Shown here: positions 24,519 to 33,126 of the stretch, piece after piece
Position numbering within the stretch: the first letter of the stretch is position 1
Layout: every line of letters begins with the position of its first letter
Assembly: GCF_003063335.1 (NCBI RefSeq)
Contig: NZ_NERX01000001.1
Coordinates: 186,001 to 250,000 of the forward strand
Length of the DNA stretch: 64,000 bases
Direction: 5' to 3'
Origin: Limnohabitans sp. MMS-10A-192
GTDB taxonomy: Bacteria; Pseudomonadota; Gammaproteobacteria; Burkholderiales; Burkholderiaceae_C
Notes under the pieces: model-generated
Database searches by the model: none
The model's input: only the letters and a program-made list of their open reading frames with translations
What the model was told of the DNA's origin: nothing
Position numbers and translations under genes: made by a program

Positions 24519-25730
24519 TCAGTCCAGCTTGGCCCCCGCCTGGAACCAACGACCGAACATCGCGCGGTCATCTTCCGTCAGACCGGTCGCATTGCCCATG
24601 GGCATTTGCTTGGTCATCACCACTTGCTGGTACATGTTCTGAGCGTGCTGCTTGATGAGCTCCGGGCTGTCCAGGCGAACGTTTTTCATTTGCATCTGAG
24701 TGCCGTGACAGGTCAAGCAGTGTTGACTCACCAGGCTTTGCACCTGCGCAAAACTCACAGGCGCCACAGGCGCTGTTGACACTTTGGGCGCTGACGGCTT
24801 CAGGGCCACAATCACGCCAGCAATCAGCACCACACCCACCGCCGCAAATGGCCAAGGGTTGGCGGCGCGGCCCAAGTGGTAACCGTGGCGCTGCACAAAG
24901 AACTGGCGAATCAAGGCGCCTGCAAACATCATCACAAACAGCAGCACCCAGCGGTGTTCGTGCGTGTACAAAAAGCTGTAGTGGTTGCTCAGCATCGCGA
25001 AGATGACGGGCAGCGTGAAATAAGTGTTGTGCACGCTGCGCTGCTTGCCGCGCTTGCCGTGGATGGCCAAAGCATTCGCGTCATAAGCTTCGCCGCTGGT
25101 CATGGCGGCCACCACTTTGCGCTGGCCGGGGATGATCCAGAAAAACACGTTGGCGCTCATGGCGGTGGCGATCATGGCACCCACCAGCAAGAAGGCGGCG
25201 CGACCTGCAAACAGCTGGTTGGCCAGCCATGAAGCAAAGGCGATGACCACGATCATCATGCCCGCCACGATCAGCTCGCCGTTTTTGCGAAAGCCAAACA
25301 CCCGGCACACCACGTCATAAACGATCCAGAAGGCTGCCAAAAAACCCACAGCGGTGGCACCGGCCACGGCAGGCGACCAGTCCATCAGCGATTTGTCGAT
25401 CAGGAACGTGCCCGCGTTGTAAAGATAGAGCACCGTGAACAGCGCAAAACCGCTGAGCCAGGTGGAATAGCTTTCCCAATAGAACCAGTGCAGCTTGGTG
25501 TGGATGATTTTGGGGGCCACCATGTATTTCTGGGGGTTGTAAAAACCGCCACCGTGCACCGCCCACATCGCGCCGCCGACGCCCTTTTCGAGCAGGTCGG
25601 GCGAGTTGGGTTTGAGCAGGTTGTTGTCGAGAAAGACAAAGTAAAACGAAGAGCCAATCCAGGCGATGGCGGTGATGACGTGCACCCATCGCAACAACAG
25701 ATTGGCCCACTCCAGCAGATACGTTTCCAT
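24519..25730 (-). CDS. puuD: Urate hydroxylase PuuD (membrane protein with C-terminal cytochrome c domain)
   Basis: 403 residues. The N-terminal 310 residues contain about eight membrane segments beginning LLLRWVHVITAIAWIGSSFYFVFLDN. The C-terminal domain is a monohaem cytochrome c with CLTCH at 338-342 and a Met-rich MTKQMPMGN that could supply the axial ligand. PuuD oxidises urate to 5-hydroxyisourate and passes electrons to the respiratory chain through the haem, replacing soluble uricase. It is followed in the pathway by hydroxyisourate hydrolase, encoded 7 kb away. A TGTATACA operator lies about 100 bp upstream. Confidence 0.9.
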   Translation of the reverse strand: METYLLEWANLLLRWVHVITAIAWIGSSFYFVFLDNNLLKPNSPDLLEKGVGGAMWAVHGGGFYNPQKYMVAPKIIHTKLHWFYWESYSTWLSGFALFTVLYLYNAGTFLIDKSLMDWSPAVAGATAVGFLAAFWIVYDVVCRVFGFRKNGELIVAGMMIVVIAFASWLANQLFAGRAAFLLVGAMIATAMSANVFFWIIPGQRKVVAAMTSGEAYDANALAIHGKRGKQRSVHNTYFTLPVIFAMLSNHYSFLYTHEHRWVLLFVMMFAGALIRQFFVQRHGYHLGRAANPWPFAAVGVVLIAGVIVALKPSAPKVSTAPVAPVSFAQVQSLVSQHCLTCHGTQMQMKNVRLDSPELIKQHAQNMYQQVVMTKQMPMGNATGLTEDDRAMFGRWFQAGAKLD

Positions 25731-25832
25731 GAAGGATCTCCAACCAGCTCACCACCGCGGGCCCTGTGAGCGGTCATTCGGTCGCGAACATGAAACCTGG
25801 GGGATTCTTGCGCCGCTGCGACCAGTGCACCG

Positions 25833-25846
25833 AAGTGTATACACTT
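25833..25846. promoter_or_regulatory. Putative GntR operator in front of puuD (site 1 of 4)
   Basis: AAGTGTATACACTT is a perfect 14-bp palindrome centred 109 bp upstream of the puuD start. Its core TGTATACA recurs at three other purine-gene promoters in this window, next to genes for the same pathway. Confidence 0.7.
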
Positions 25847-25927
25847 TACGTCGCCAAATCCAGTTTTCTCTGCTTTCCCATCTCAGGGGAAACCAGCAAA
25901 GCCCCCATGGACCGAGTCAATATGGCT

Positions 25928-25990
25928 ACCGGATCGAGTCCGGCATGACATCAGGGCAAGGCTTGTCACCCCGGACCCGATCCGGGGTCC
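25928..25990. repeat. Dispersed palindromic repeats, GTCACCCCGGA type
   Basis: Two related elements: ACCGGATCGAGTCCGGCATG (25928 on) and, from 25965, a self-complementary stretch with arms CCCCGGA and TCCGGGG. They are of the same kind as the elements at 21209-21305 and lie downstream of the xdhC stop, where they can form hairpins. No gene lies in this part of the gap between puuD and xdhC. Confidence 0.6.
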
Positions 25991-26014
25991 ATGCCTGTCA
26001 GTCCACAAGCGCCC

Positions 26015-26821
26015 TCACAGCGTTTGCAAGAGTTGTGCCGCCACCGCCACGGCGATCACCTCGGGCTCTTTGCCGGTGATGCCCGGCACACCGATGGGGC
26101 AGGTGATCTGCGCGATGTCTTCTGCGCTGAAGCCCCGCTCTTCCAAGCGGTGCTTGAAAGTGGCCCATTTGGTTTTGCTGCCAATCAGCCCGACAAAAGG
26201 CAAATCACCCTTCTCACGCAGTCGTTTGAGGCAGGCGATGACGATGTCCAGGTCTTCGGCATGGCTGAAGCTCATGATCAGCACGCGGCTGCCCGGGGCC
26301 AGATCGGCCACTGCCGCCTGCACCGGGTTGGAATGCTCACATTCCACGCCCTCGGGCACATCCGACGGAAAAATCTCGTCGCGGCTGTCCACCCAGCGCA
26401 CCGCAAAAGGCAAAGGGGCCAAGGTTTTGACCAAGGCTTTGCCCACGTGGCCACCGCCAAACAGCGCCAGCGGGGTGCGCGTGGGCCTCAGTTCAGACTG
26501 CAAGCGAGCGACATCCGCACCCGTCACAGGCTGGAAATGCAGCTCCACAGCGCCCCCACAGCACTGCCCCAGGCTCGGGCCCAGAACATGGCGCAGCTGT
26601 GTTTCATCGGTCTGGCCGGCCAAGAGCAAGCGGGCATGGGCGATGGCCTGGTATTCGAGATGACCGCCACCAATGGTGCCCTGCTCGCCTTGGGCAAACA
26701 CCACCATGCGCGTGCCCGCGCCACGTGGCACAGAGCCCTTGGTGGCCAGCACGGTCACGACCACACCCGCCTCTCGGGCGAGTTGTTGCAAAGCCAAATC
26801 CATCCAGTTCACAATCCACAT
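26015..26821 (-). CDS. xdhC: Xanthine dehydrogenase accessory protein XdhC
   Basis: About 268 residues. The N-terminal XdhC domain has VVVTVLATKGSVPRGAGTRMVV and the GTIGGGHLE motif. The C-terminal Rossmann domain begins LALFGGGHVGKAL and holds FVGLIGSKTKWATFKHRL. XdhC binds molybdenum cofactor, promotes its sulfuration and inserts it into xanthine dehydrogenase. It is separated from xdhAB by two genes and is monocistronic. Starts at ATG 26821 or ATG 26803 are both possible; an in-frame TTG at 26830 also exists. Confidence 0.9.
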   Translation of the reverse strand: MWIVNWMDLALQQLAREAGVVVTVLATKGSVPRGAGTRMVVFAQGEQGTIGGGHLEYQAIAHARLLLAGQTDETQLRHVLGPSLGQCCGGAVELHFQPVTGADVARLQSELRPTRTPLALFGGGHVGKALVKTLAPLPFAVRWVDSRDEIFPSDVPEGVECEHSNPVQAAVADLAPGSRVLIMSFSHAEDLDIVIACLKRLREKGDLPFVGLIGSKTKWATFKHRLEERGFSAEDIAQITCPIGVPGITGKEPEVIAVAVAAQLLQTL

Positions 26822-26913
26822 CCATTTCAAACCAAGGCCTTTTCCGGCCTAGTGGCTCGGTGCACAATGGCGCCTATCTGCCAAGTATGCCAACGAGACA
26901 AGGGCTCACTGTG

Positions 26914-27438
26914 ATGCACACATTTCGCCAATTCAAAACCACGATTGTCGCCGCCCTGATGGGCACAGGCGCATTGGGACTGTCTTTGCTCAGTGGCTGC
27001 ACCACGGACGCCAGCAAAGCCAAAGGCGGCTATACCAGCCAGGATTGGCCTGCCTTGCCAACCACACGCCCTGGGGCCCTGCCCTCTACGGCCGCATCAT
27101 CGCTCGCCAGTACCCCCAAGGAATACCGCAAAGATGCCGCCTCACACTTGTACGGCATCAACAAGGAGCGCATCTTCAAAGGCCGCATGCCGCCCATGTT
27201 GCAAGCCGTCGGCGTGCTGGATGTGGACATCGACCGCCAAGGCCAGGTCAAGGCCCTGAGCTGGAAACGTGCCCCCAAGCATGTGCCCGAAGTCATGGCC
27301 GAAATCGAGCGCATGGTCAAAGCTGCAGCGCCCTACCCCGCGCCCAAGAACCTGAGCCAAGTCACCTACACCGATGTGTGGCTGTGGCACAAGAGCGGCA
27401 AGTTCCAGCTCGACACGCTGACCGAAGGCCAGGACTGA
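26914..27438 (+). CDS. Putative lipoprotein with TonB C-terminal-like domain
   Basis: 174 residues with a lipoprotein signal peptide ending LLSGC. The mature protein has a low-complexity linker, then a domain of about 90 residues (GRMPPMLQAVGVLDVDIDRQGQVKALSWKRAPKHVPEVMAEIERMVKAAAPYPAP in family terms: positions about 95-150) whose order of strands and helix resembles the TonB C-terminal fold. No membrane partner is adjacent. A GTG one codon upstream is an alternative start. It is convergent with a HAD phosphatase. The function is unknown. Confidence 0.7.
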   Translation: MHTFRQFKTTIVAALMGTGALGLSLLSGCTTDASKAKGGYTSQDWPALPTTRPGALPSTAASSLASTPKEYRKDAASHLYGINKERIFKGRMPPMLQAVGVLDVDIDRQGQVKALSWKRAPKHVPEVMAEIERMVKAAAPYPAPKNLSQVTYTDVWLWHKSGKFQLDTLTEGQD

Positions 27439-27441
27439 ATC

Positions 27442-28098
27442 TCAGCGCAGCCAAGCGTGGAGCTGGTGCAAGTCGTCGATGAACTGAATGCGCTCAGCCA
27501 ACTCTGCAGGCAAACCCTGGCGTGGGTGCAGGCTGAAGACCTGCATGCCCGCAGCCAAGCCGGCTTGAATGCCGGGCAAGCTGTCTTCGACCACACCGCA
27601 CCCTGAGGGCTCCACGCCCAAGGCCGCAGCGGCGTGCAAAAACAAACCGGGCTCGGGCTTGAAGCTGCCCACGTCTGGGGCACAAAACAAACGGTCACCA
27701 AAATAGTCGCGCAGCCCCGTGACCCCCAGCGTGATCTCGGCTTTTTCACGCGGACCATTGGTGCCGATGGCAAAAGGCCTGTTCGTGGCTTGCAGGCTTT
27801 TCAGCAAGGCCGTGGCACCGGCAATTTCATCCAAGCCCTGGCGAAAACGGATCGCCATGTTCTGGCGCAGTTGTCGCAGGAAAAGCACTTCATCGAGCGG
27901 CTGGTGCTGCGCCGATACGTGGGCAGCGATGGTGCTGACGCAACGGGCCATGGGCACGCCGCCAAAGCGGGCATACATTTCCTCACGGGCCCATGACGCC
28001 CCCAAGTCTGCGGCCATCTGGTGCAGCACATCCAGGCCTGGCGCTTCGCTGTCCACCAGGGTGCCGTCGAGGTCAAAAATCAGCGCTGCAATGGGCAT
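27442..28098 (-). CDS. HAD-superfamily phosphatase (phosphoglycolate phosphatase-like)
   Basis: 218 residues. Motif I LIFDLDGTLVDSE carries the nucleophilic Asp, motif II is FAIGTNG (Thr/Ser), and the C-terminal motifs are GSFKPEPGLF (Lys) and GCGVVEDSLPG (Asp pair). The inserted helical cap between motifs I and II is type C1. The substrate could be a sugar phosphate or phosphoglycolate; it is not readable from motifs. The ATG at 28098 starts seven residues after an in-frame TTG. The adjacent hairpin at 28122-28153 separates it from xdhAB. Confidence 0.8.
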   Translation of the reverse strand: MPIAALIFDLDGTLVDSEAPGLDVLHQMAADLGASWAREEMYARFGGVPMARCVSTIAAHVSAQHQPLDEVLFLRQLRQNMAIRFRQGLDEIAGATALLKSLQATNRPFAIGTNGPREKAEITLGVTGLRDYFGDRLFCAPDVGSFKPEPGLFLHAAAALGVEPSGCGVVEDSLPGIQAGLAAGMQVFSLHPRQGLPAELAERIQFIDDLHQLHAWLR

Positions 28099-28121
28099 GA
28101 GGTACTTTGTAAAGGCCAAAG

Positions 28122-28153
28122 AAAAAGGCCGCCTGATGCAACACCAGGCGGCC
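28122..28153 (-). terminator. Rho-independent terminator downstream of xdhB
   Basis: On the minus strand a 9-bp perfect stem (GGCCGCCTG / CAGGCGGCC) with a 9-nt loop is followed by five U. It begins 14 bp after the xdhB stop codon and should end the xdhAB transcript before the HAD gene. Confidence 0.85.
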
Positions 28154-28166
28154 CGGAGGACTCAGA

Positions 28167-30527
28167 TCACAGACCGGCTTGGGCCTTGACGCTTTCGCAC
28201 GCCATCAAGATGCGCTCAGGCGTGGCCGGTGCGTCCATGTACACCACGGCTTTGTGGTCGGCGCTGGCAGCCACGGCATCGCGCAAGGCGAAGAAGGCAG
28301 ACAGGCCCAACATCAAAGGCGGCTCGCCCGTGGCCTTGCTGTTGAAAGGCGTGGGCTTGTTGTTTTGATTTTCAAACAAGGACACCTTGAAGTGCTCTGG
28401 AATGTCGCCCGCCACTGGAATTTTGTAGGTGCTGGGGCCGTGCGTGAGCAGCTTGCCCTTCTTGTCCCAAATGCACTCTTCCATGGTGAGCCAGCCCATG
28501 CCTTGCACATAGGCGCCTTCGATTTGGCCTTTGTCCAGTGCGGGGTTGATGCTGCGGCCCACGTCATGCACGATGTCCACGGCCTTGAGCCACCACTCGC
28601 CAGTGCGGGTGTCGATCTCCACTTCACTCACGGCAGCGCCGTAGCAGTAGTAATAGAAAGCACGGCCATTCAGGGTCGCGAAGTCGTATTTGATTTCGGG
28701 CGTCATGTAGAAACCCGTGACCGACAAGCCCACACGCTCCATGTACGCTTGCTTGGTCAAGTCGGCCCACTTGACGGATTTGCCGCCACCGTGCACTTCG
28801 TTGTTCGCGAAAGTCACATCGCCTTCGGCGCAAGCCAACATGCGGGCCGCCACAGGCTTCAGGCGCTCACGCATTTGCAGGGTGGCGTTCATGATGGCCG
28901 CGCCGTTGATGTCGGCACCGCTCGAAGCCGAAGTGGCCGACGCATTAGGCACTTTTTGCGAATCGGTGGCGGTGATGCGCACATGGTCCACGCTGATGCC
29001 CAAGCCATCGGCACAGACTTGCGCCATCTTGGTGTTCAGGCCCTGGCCCATCTCTGTACCGCCGTGGTTGCAGCTGACCGAGCCATCCATGTACACCGCC
29101 AGCAGCGCGCCGCCCTGGTTCAGGTGCGTGGCCGTGAAGCTGATGCCGAACTTGAGAGGCACGAGCGCCATGCCGCGCTTGCGGGTTTTGCTCTTGGCGT
29201 TGAAGGCTTGCACTGCGGCGCGGCGCTCGGCGTATTTGGATTCGTGCTCGACCTGGTCGATCACCTTGTCACCCACCCAGTCTTCGATGAGCTGGTTGTA
29301 TTGGGTGGTCATGGTGTCGGGCGTGCCGCTCGTGGCGGGGTCTTTGTAGAGGTTGAGCTTGCGCACTTCCAGTGGGTCTTTGCCCAAGGTCATCGCAATT
29401 TCGTCCATCACCGTTTCGATGCCGAACATGCCTTGCGGGCCGCCGAAGCCACGGAAAGCGGTGGCGCTTTGCGTGTTGGTTTTGCAGCGGTGGCTGACCA
29501 GCTTGAGCGCAGGCAGGTGGTAGGTGTTGTCGATGTGCAAGCAAGCACGGTCGTTCACTGGGCCGGAGTAATCGGTGCTGTAGCCGCAACGCGACATGAG
29601 TGTGATGTCCGCGCCCAAGACACGGCCGTTGTCATCAAAGCCCACTTCGTAGTCGATGCGGAAGTCGTGACGCTTGCCGGTGATGGTCATGTCGTCGTCA
29701 CGGTTCACGCGCAGCTTGACGGGCTTGCCCAGCTTGTGTGCAGCCAAGGCAGCGCTTTGGCTGAAGATGCTGGCGTTGCCTTCTTTGCCACCAAAGCCAC
29801 CACCCATGCGGCGGCAGATCACCTCCACATCGTTGGTGTGCAGGTTCAGGGCGTGTGCGGCTTCGCGTTGGTTGCCATCGGGGTGCTGGGTCGACACGTA
29901 CAGCGTGAGCTGGCCGTCTTCTTTGGGCACCGCATAGGTGATCTGGCCTTCCAGGTAAAACTGTTCTTGCTGACCGGTGCGGGTCGTGCCCTTGATCTTG
30001 TGGGGCGCGTTGGCAATGGCTGCGGCGGCGTCACCACGCGTGATGCCTTTGGGCGGCATGATGAAACTGTTGGCTTCCATCGCCTCTTCCACGGTCAAGA
30101 TGGGCTTGAGTTCTTTCACCAAGACCTTGGCTTTGTGAGCGGCTTCGCGGGCGTAGAGCATGTTGCGCGCCACGACCACGGCCACGGCTTGGCCGATGAA
30201 CTCGACCTTGCCTGCAGCCAGGAAGGGGTCGTCATGGATGATGGGGCCGCAGTTGTTTTCGCCGGGAATGTCTTTGGCGGTGTAGACCGCCACAACGCCG
30301 TGTTCTTTGAGGATGGCGGCGCGGTCAATGCCGTCGCCGATCAACTCACCATGCGCCACGGGCGACAGGATGAGTGCGGCATACAAGGTGCCTGCGTGCT
30401 CAGGGATGTCGTCGATGTAGGTGGCGGAGCCGGTCACGTGCAGGTGCGCGGACTCGTGAACGATGTCGGTGCCTTGCTGAACGCCTGAAACAGGCAGCAG
30501 GTTTTTGAGTGCGGTAGGAGCGTTCAT
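28167..30527 (-). CDS. xdhB: Xanthine dehydrogenase molybdenum-binding subunit XdhB
   Basis: 786 residues, typical for the large subunit. It contains the a/b hammerhead domain near the N-terminus (GSATYIDDIPEHAGTLYAALILSPVAHG) and the molybdopterin-binding parts RMGGGFGGKEGN, FRGFGGPQGMFGIE and GTEMGQGLNTKMAQV. The C-terminal SSVEEAL region of eukaryotic enzymes is represented by TGEPPLMLGLSAFFALRDAV. It holds the Mo active site that hydroxylates hypoxanthine to xanthine and xanthine to urate. It begins right after the xdhA stop codon, so the two are translated together. Confidence 0.95.
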   Translation of the reverse strand: MNAPTALKNLLPVSGVQQGTDIVHESAHLHVTGSATYIDDIPEHAGTLYAALILSPVAHGELIGDGIDRAAILKEHGVVAVYTAKDIPGENNCGPIIHDDPFLAAGKVEFIGQAVAVVVARNMLYAREAAHKAKVLVKELKPILTVEEAMEANSFIMPPKGITRGDAAAAIANAPHKIKGTTRTGQQEQFYLEGQITYAVPKEDGQLTLYVSTQHPDGNQREAAHALNLHTNDVEVICRRMGGGFGGKEGNASIFSQSAALAAHKLGKPVKLRVNRDDDMTITGKRHDFRIDYEVGFDDNGRVLGADITLMSRCGYSTDYSGPVNDRACLHIDNTYHLPALKLVSHRCKTNTQSATAFRGFGGPQGMFGIETVMDEIAMTLGKDPLEVRKLNLYKDPATSGTPDTMTTQYNQLIEDWVGDKVIDQVEHESKYAERRAAVQAFNAKSKTRKRGMALVPLKFGISFTATHLNQGGALLAVYMDGSVSCNHGGTEMGQGLNTKMAQVCADGLGISVDHVRITATDSQKVPNASATSASSGADINGAAIMNATLQMRERLKPVAARMLACAEGDVTFANNEVHGGGKSVKWADLTKQAYMERVGLSVTGFYMTPEIKYDFATLNGRAFYYYCYGAAVSEVEIDTRTGEWWLKAVDIVHDVGRSINPALDKGQIEGAYVQGMGWLTMEECIWDKKGKLLTHGPSTYKIPVAGDIPEHFKVSLFENQNNKPTPFNSKATGEPPLMLGLSAFFALRDAVAASADHKAVVYMDAPATPERILMACESVKAQAGL

Positions 30528-32000
30528 TCAAGCCACCTCTTTCTGTTCTTCGATGAATTCAAGGGCCAGGTTGCGGGCCACCAGTGCGCGGTAAGCCCAT
30601 GTGGCACGCAAACCGTCGCGGGCGGTGAAGCTGGCGGCGATCGCGGCGTCCAGATCGGTGGCTTTCACATCAGCGGGCAACTTGCCCTCCAAAACGGCTT
30701 CGAGCTTGGGGGCGCGGCAAGGCGATGGGGCCAGGCCGTTGTAGGCCAACTTCACGCCGCTCAACTTGCCATCTTTCAGCGTGTAGCTGATGGCGGCGCA
30801 AGTGGCCGAAATGTCTTGCTCAAAACGCTTGCTCACCTTGTGGGCGCGGAAAACCTGGCCAGCCACGGGCTTGGGCAATTCGACGGCTTCGATGAACTCA
30901 CCGGGCTCCATCACGTTTTTCTTCATGCCGGTGTAGAAATTGTCCAGCAGCACCTTGCGGGTCTTGTCGCCACGGCGCAGCACCAAGTTGGCGCCCAGTG
31001 CCATCAGGCAAGGCATGGTGTCGCCAATGGGTGAACCGTTGGCGATGTTGCCCGCCAGCGTCGCGGTAGAGCGGATGGGGGGCGAGCCGAAGCGGCGCAG
31101 CACTTCGGCGAAGTCGGGGTAGGCCTTGGCGATCAGCGACTCGACTTGCGTCAGCGACACGGCCGCGCCGATGCGCCAGACCTTGTCGGTTTCTTGGACC
31201 TGACGCAGCTCGGCCACATTGCCCAAATACATGATGTGGTCAGGGCGTGCAAACTGCTTGTTCACCTGCAAACCAATTTCGGTGCTGCCCGCCAGCAGCG
31301 TTGTGGTGGGGTTCTTGACCAAATAGTCGGCCACTTCGGCCACGGTGGCGGGCGACACGAACTCGTTGCCCTTTTTGGTGCGCACCACGGGCTGCACGAT
31401 GATGTCGCCGTCCAGACTCAGCGTGGGCACGCTGGCGCGCTTGATTTCTTTGAGCAAAGGCACGTCGGCGCTGTCGTCGAGCTTGAGCGCTTCGGGCTTG
31501 GCGCAGGCCTTGGTGGCCGACTCAATGATCGGCTTGTAACCGGTGCAGCGGCACAGGTTGCCGCTCAGCGAATCGGTGATCTGCTGGCGGTTGGGCATGG
31601 GCAGGACTTGCACCAGATTCACCAAGCTCATCACGATGCCGGGTGTGCAAAAGCCGCACTGCGAGCCGTGGCACTTGACCATCTCTTCTTGCACCGGGTG
31701 CATGGTGCCGTCAGCCTTTTTCAGGCTCTCGATGGTTTTGACCGATTTGCCGTCCAGCGAAGGCAACAACTGAATGCAGGCGTTGGTCGCCACATAGTCC
31801 ACGCCCGTGCCTGCGGCATTGAGTTCACCCACCATGACCACGCAAGCGCCGCAATCGCCTTCGGCGCAGCCTTCTTTGGTGCCGGTGCGGTGCAGTTGCT
31901 CACGCAAATAGTCCAGAACAGTGGTGGTGCGGCGCTCGCCTTGGGCTTCGACGATTTGGCCGTCGAGCACAAAGCGCACAGTGTTGGTGACTTGGGTCAT
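30528..32000 (-). CDS. xdhA: Xanthine dehydrogenase small subunit XdhA (2Fe-2S and FAD)
   Basis: 490 residues. The N-terminal domains bind two 2Fe-2S clusters: Cys45, Cys50, Cys53 and Cys75 for the plant-type cluster, and Cys115, Cys118, Cys150 and Cys152 for the second (QCGFCTPG ... NLCRCTGY). From about residue 195 a FAD-binding PCMH domain follows (VVRTKKGNEFVSPATVAEV; TLLAGSTEIGLQVN; IGAAVSLTQVE; GSPPIRSTATLAGNI). Electrons pass from the Mo subunit through the clusters to FAD and NAD. No TGTATACA site is visible in front of it, unlike other purine operons here. Confidence 0.95.
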   Translation of the reverse strand: MTQVTNTVRFVLDGQIVEAQGERRTTTVLDYLREQLHRTGTKEGCAEGDCGACVVMVGELNAAGTGVDYVATNACIQLLPSLDGKSVKTIESLKKADGTMHPVQEEMVKCHGSQCGFCTPGIVMSLVNLVQVLPMPNRQQITDSLSGNLCRCTGYKPIIESATKACAKPEALKLDDSADVPLLKEIKRASVPTLSLDGDIIVQPVVRTKKGNEFVSPATVAEVADYLVKNPTTTLLAGSTEIGLQVNKQFARPDHIMYLGNVAELRQVQETDKVWRIGAAVSLTQVESLIAKAYPDFAEVLRRFGSPPIRSTATLAGNIANGSPIGDTMPCLMALGANLVLRRGDKTRKVLLDNFYTGMKKNVMEPGEFIEAVELPKPVAGQVFRAHKVSKRFEQDISATCAAISYTLKDGKLSGVKLAYNGLAPSPCRAPKLEAVLEGKLPADVKATDLDAAIAASFTARDGLRATWAYRALVARNLALEFIEEQKEVA

Positions 32001-32182
32001 GGTGCAGGGGGGGATGGGTAAATAAACGGTAGAAGCCAGATTTTAAAGACCCCCGAGCAAAGACGTGCGTTTTTTTCCAATGGATCAACCGGGTTCTGAC
32101 CCCATTTTTGATTTTTGGTCATCCATAGGTCTTCAATCTGCAGTCACAGCCCCGTGGTTGTAAGCACCGGAGGTCTTGGCCA

Positions 32183-32575
32183 TCAGGTCGGTTGGCCGTG
32201 AAAAGCCTTGTTGGCGATCTTCCAACCTTCGGCGGTCTTGAGAAGCACAAAGTAATCCACAAACGTGGTCGCGCCATGTACCAAGGTCACGCGTGCACAC
32301 GCTGCGGTGCCGGTGACTTCAACCCAGTCGATGCGGCGCTGGCGACTGGCTTCGTCTGCTGCGGCTTGGCCTTTGAAGCGCTCACAGTAAAAGTCCAAGG
32401 GCCACGATGTGAAAGCCCCTTCTTTGATCGATTCAATGTGCGCAGTTGGCAAAAATGCCTGGCGCATGTGGGCGGCATCGTCTCGCGCGTGGCCCAAAAA
32501 ATACTGCTCAATCGGCTGGCAAGCCGCCAATTGCTCGGCACTCAAGTCAGCTGAAGTGGTGATGGAGGTGGGCAT
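32183..32575 (-). CDS. NTF2-like protein (putative lumazine-binding/SnoaL-like fold)
   Basis: 130 residues with no signal peptide. The pattern CQPIEQYFLGHARDDAAHMRQAFLPTAHIESIKEG followed by DFYCERFKG and a strand ending TTFVDYFVLLKTAEGWKIANKAFHGQ is that of the NTF2-like cone fold. It lies between xdhA and the hydroxyisourate hydrolase gene, on their strand, 29 bp behind the latter. It is therefore probably in the hydrolase transcript and under the same operator. A role in binding a purine-pathway intermediate is a guess. Confidence 0.75.
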   Translation of the reverse strand: MPTSITTSADLSAEQLAACQPIEQYFLGHARDDAAHMRQAFLPTAHIESIKEGAFTSWPLDFYCERFKGQAAADEASRQRRIDWVEVTGTAACARVTLVHGATTFVDYFVLLKTAEGWKIANKAFHGQPT

Positions 32576-32604
32576 GGGTTGTCCTTGTGTGGTGTGAATG
32601 GGGC

Positions 32605-32958
32605 TCAAGAGCCGCGATAAGTCGAGTAGCTCCACGGACTGGCCAGCAAAGGTACGTGGTAGTGCTGGTCTTCGTGGGCCACGCCGAAGTCCAGACTCAC
32701 TTTGTTCAGGAAGTTGGGTTCGGGCAGCTCCACGCCCTTGGCCTTGAAGTAACCCGCCACATCGAACACCAGGCGGTAAGTGCCTTTGCGCAGGCTGGCA
32801 TGGTCGTACAGCATGCCGTCGGGGTTACGGCCATCGTGGTTGAGGATGAAGCTTTTGACCAAGGTGGCCTGATCGCCCTGCGTGATGAAAAGTGAAACCT
32901 GCATGCCCGCAGCGGGGCAGCCGTGCATTGTGTCCAGAACGTGTGTGCTCAATCCCAT
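32605..32958 (-). CDS. 5-hydroxyisourate hydrolase (transthyretin-like)
   Basis: 117 residues, the usual length for bacterial HIUase. It begins LSTHVLDTMHGCPAAGM, containing the first active-site His, and ends in the diagnostic C-terminal tetrapeptide YRGS. It converts 5-hydroxyisourate from PuuD into OHCU. Upstream in-frame codons exist, but ATG 32958 places the conserved start correctly and leaves the TGTATACA site outside the gene. It is divergent from the GntR regulator. Confidence 0.95.
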   Translation of the reverse strand: MGLSTHVLDTMHGCPAAGMQVSLFITQGDQATLVKSFILNHDGRNPDGMLYDHASLRKGTYRLVFDVAGYFKAKGVELPEPNFLNKVSLDFGVAHEDQHYHVPLLASPWSYSTYRGS

Positions 32959-33037
32959 GATGTTGCTCGCTTGTGTAGGTGGGGTCAAAAGGGTGTTTTT
33001 GGCAGGGCTTTGGGGGCTCAGCCAAACCGGTCGACCG

Positions 33038-33051
33038 AAGTGTATACAATT
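33038..33051. promoter_or_regulatory. Putative GntR operator between hiuH and gntR (site 2 of 4)
   Basis: AAGTGTATACAATT, one mismatch from the perfect palindrome in front of puuD. It lies 80 bp upstream of the hydroxyisourate hydrolase start and 76 bp upstream of the GntR start, so one site could control both directions, including autoregulation. Confidence 0.7.
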
Positions 33052-33126
33052 TTGCATTTAGTGGCTATGATTTGCGCCACCCCCATAAAAAACACCCGGG
33101 CCAACCGCCCCAAGGGACTGCGAGAC

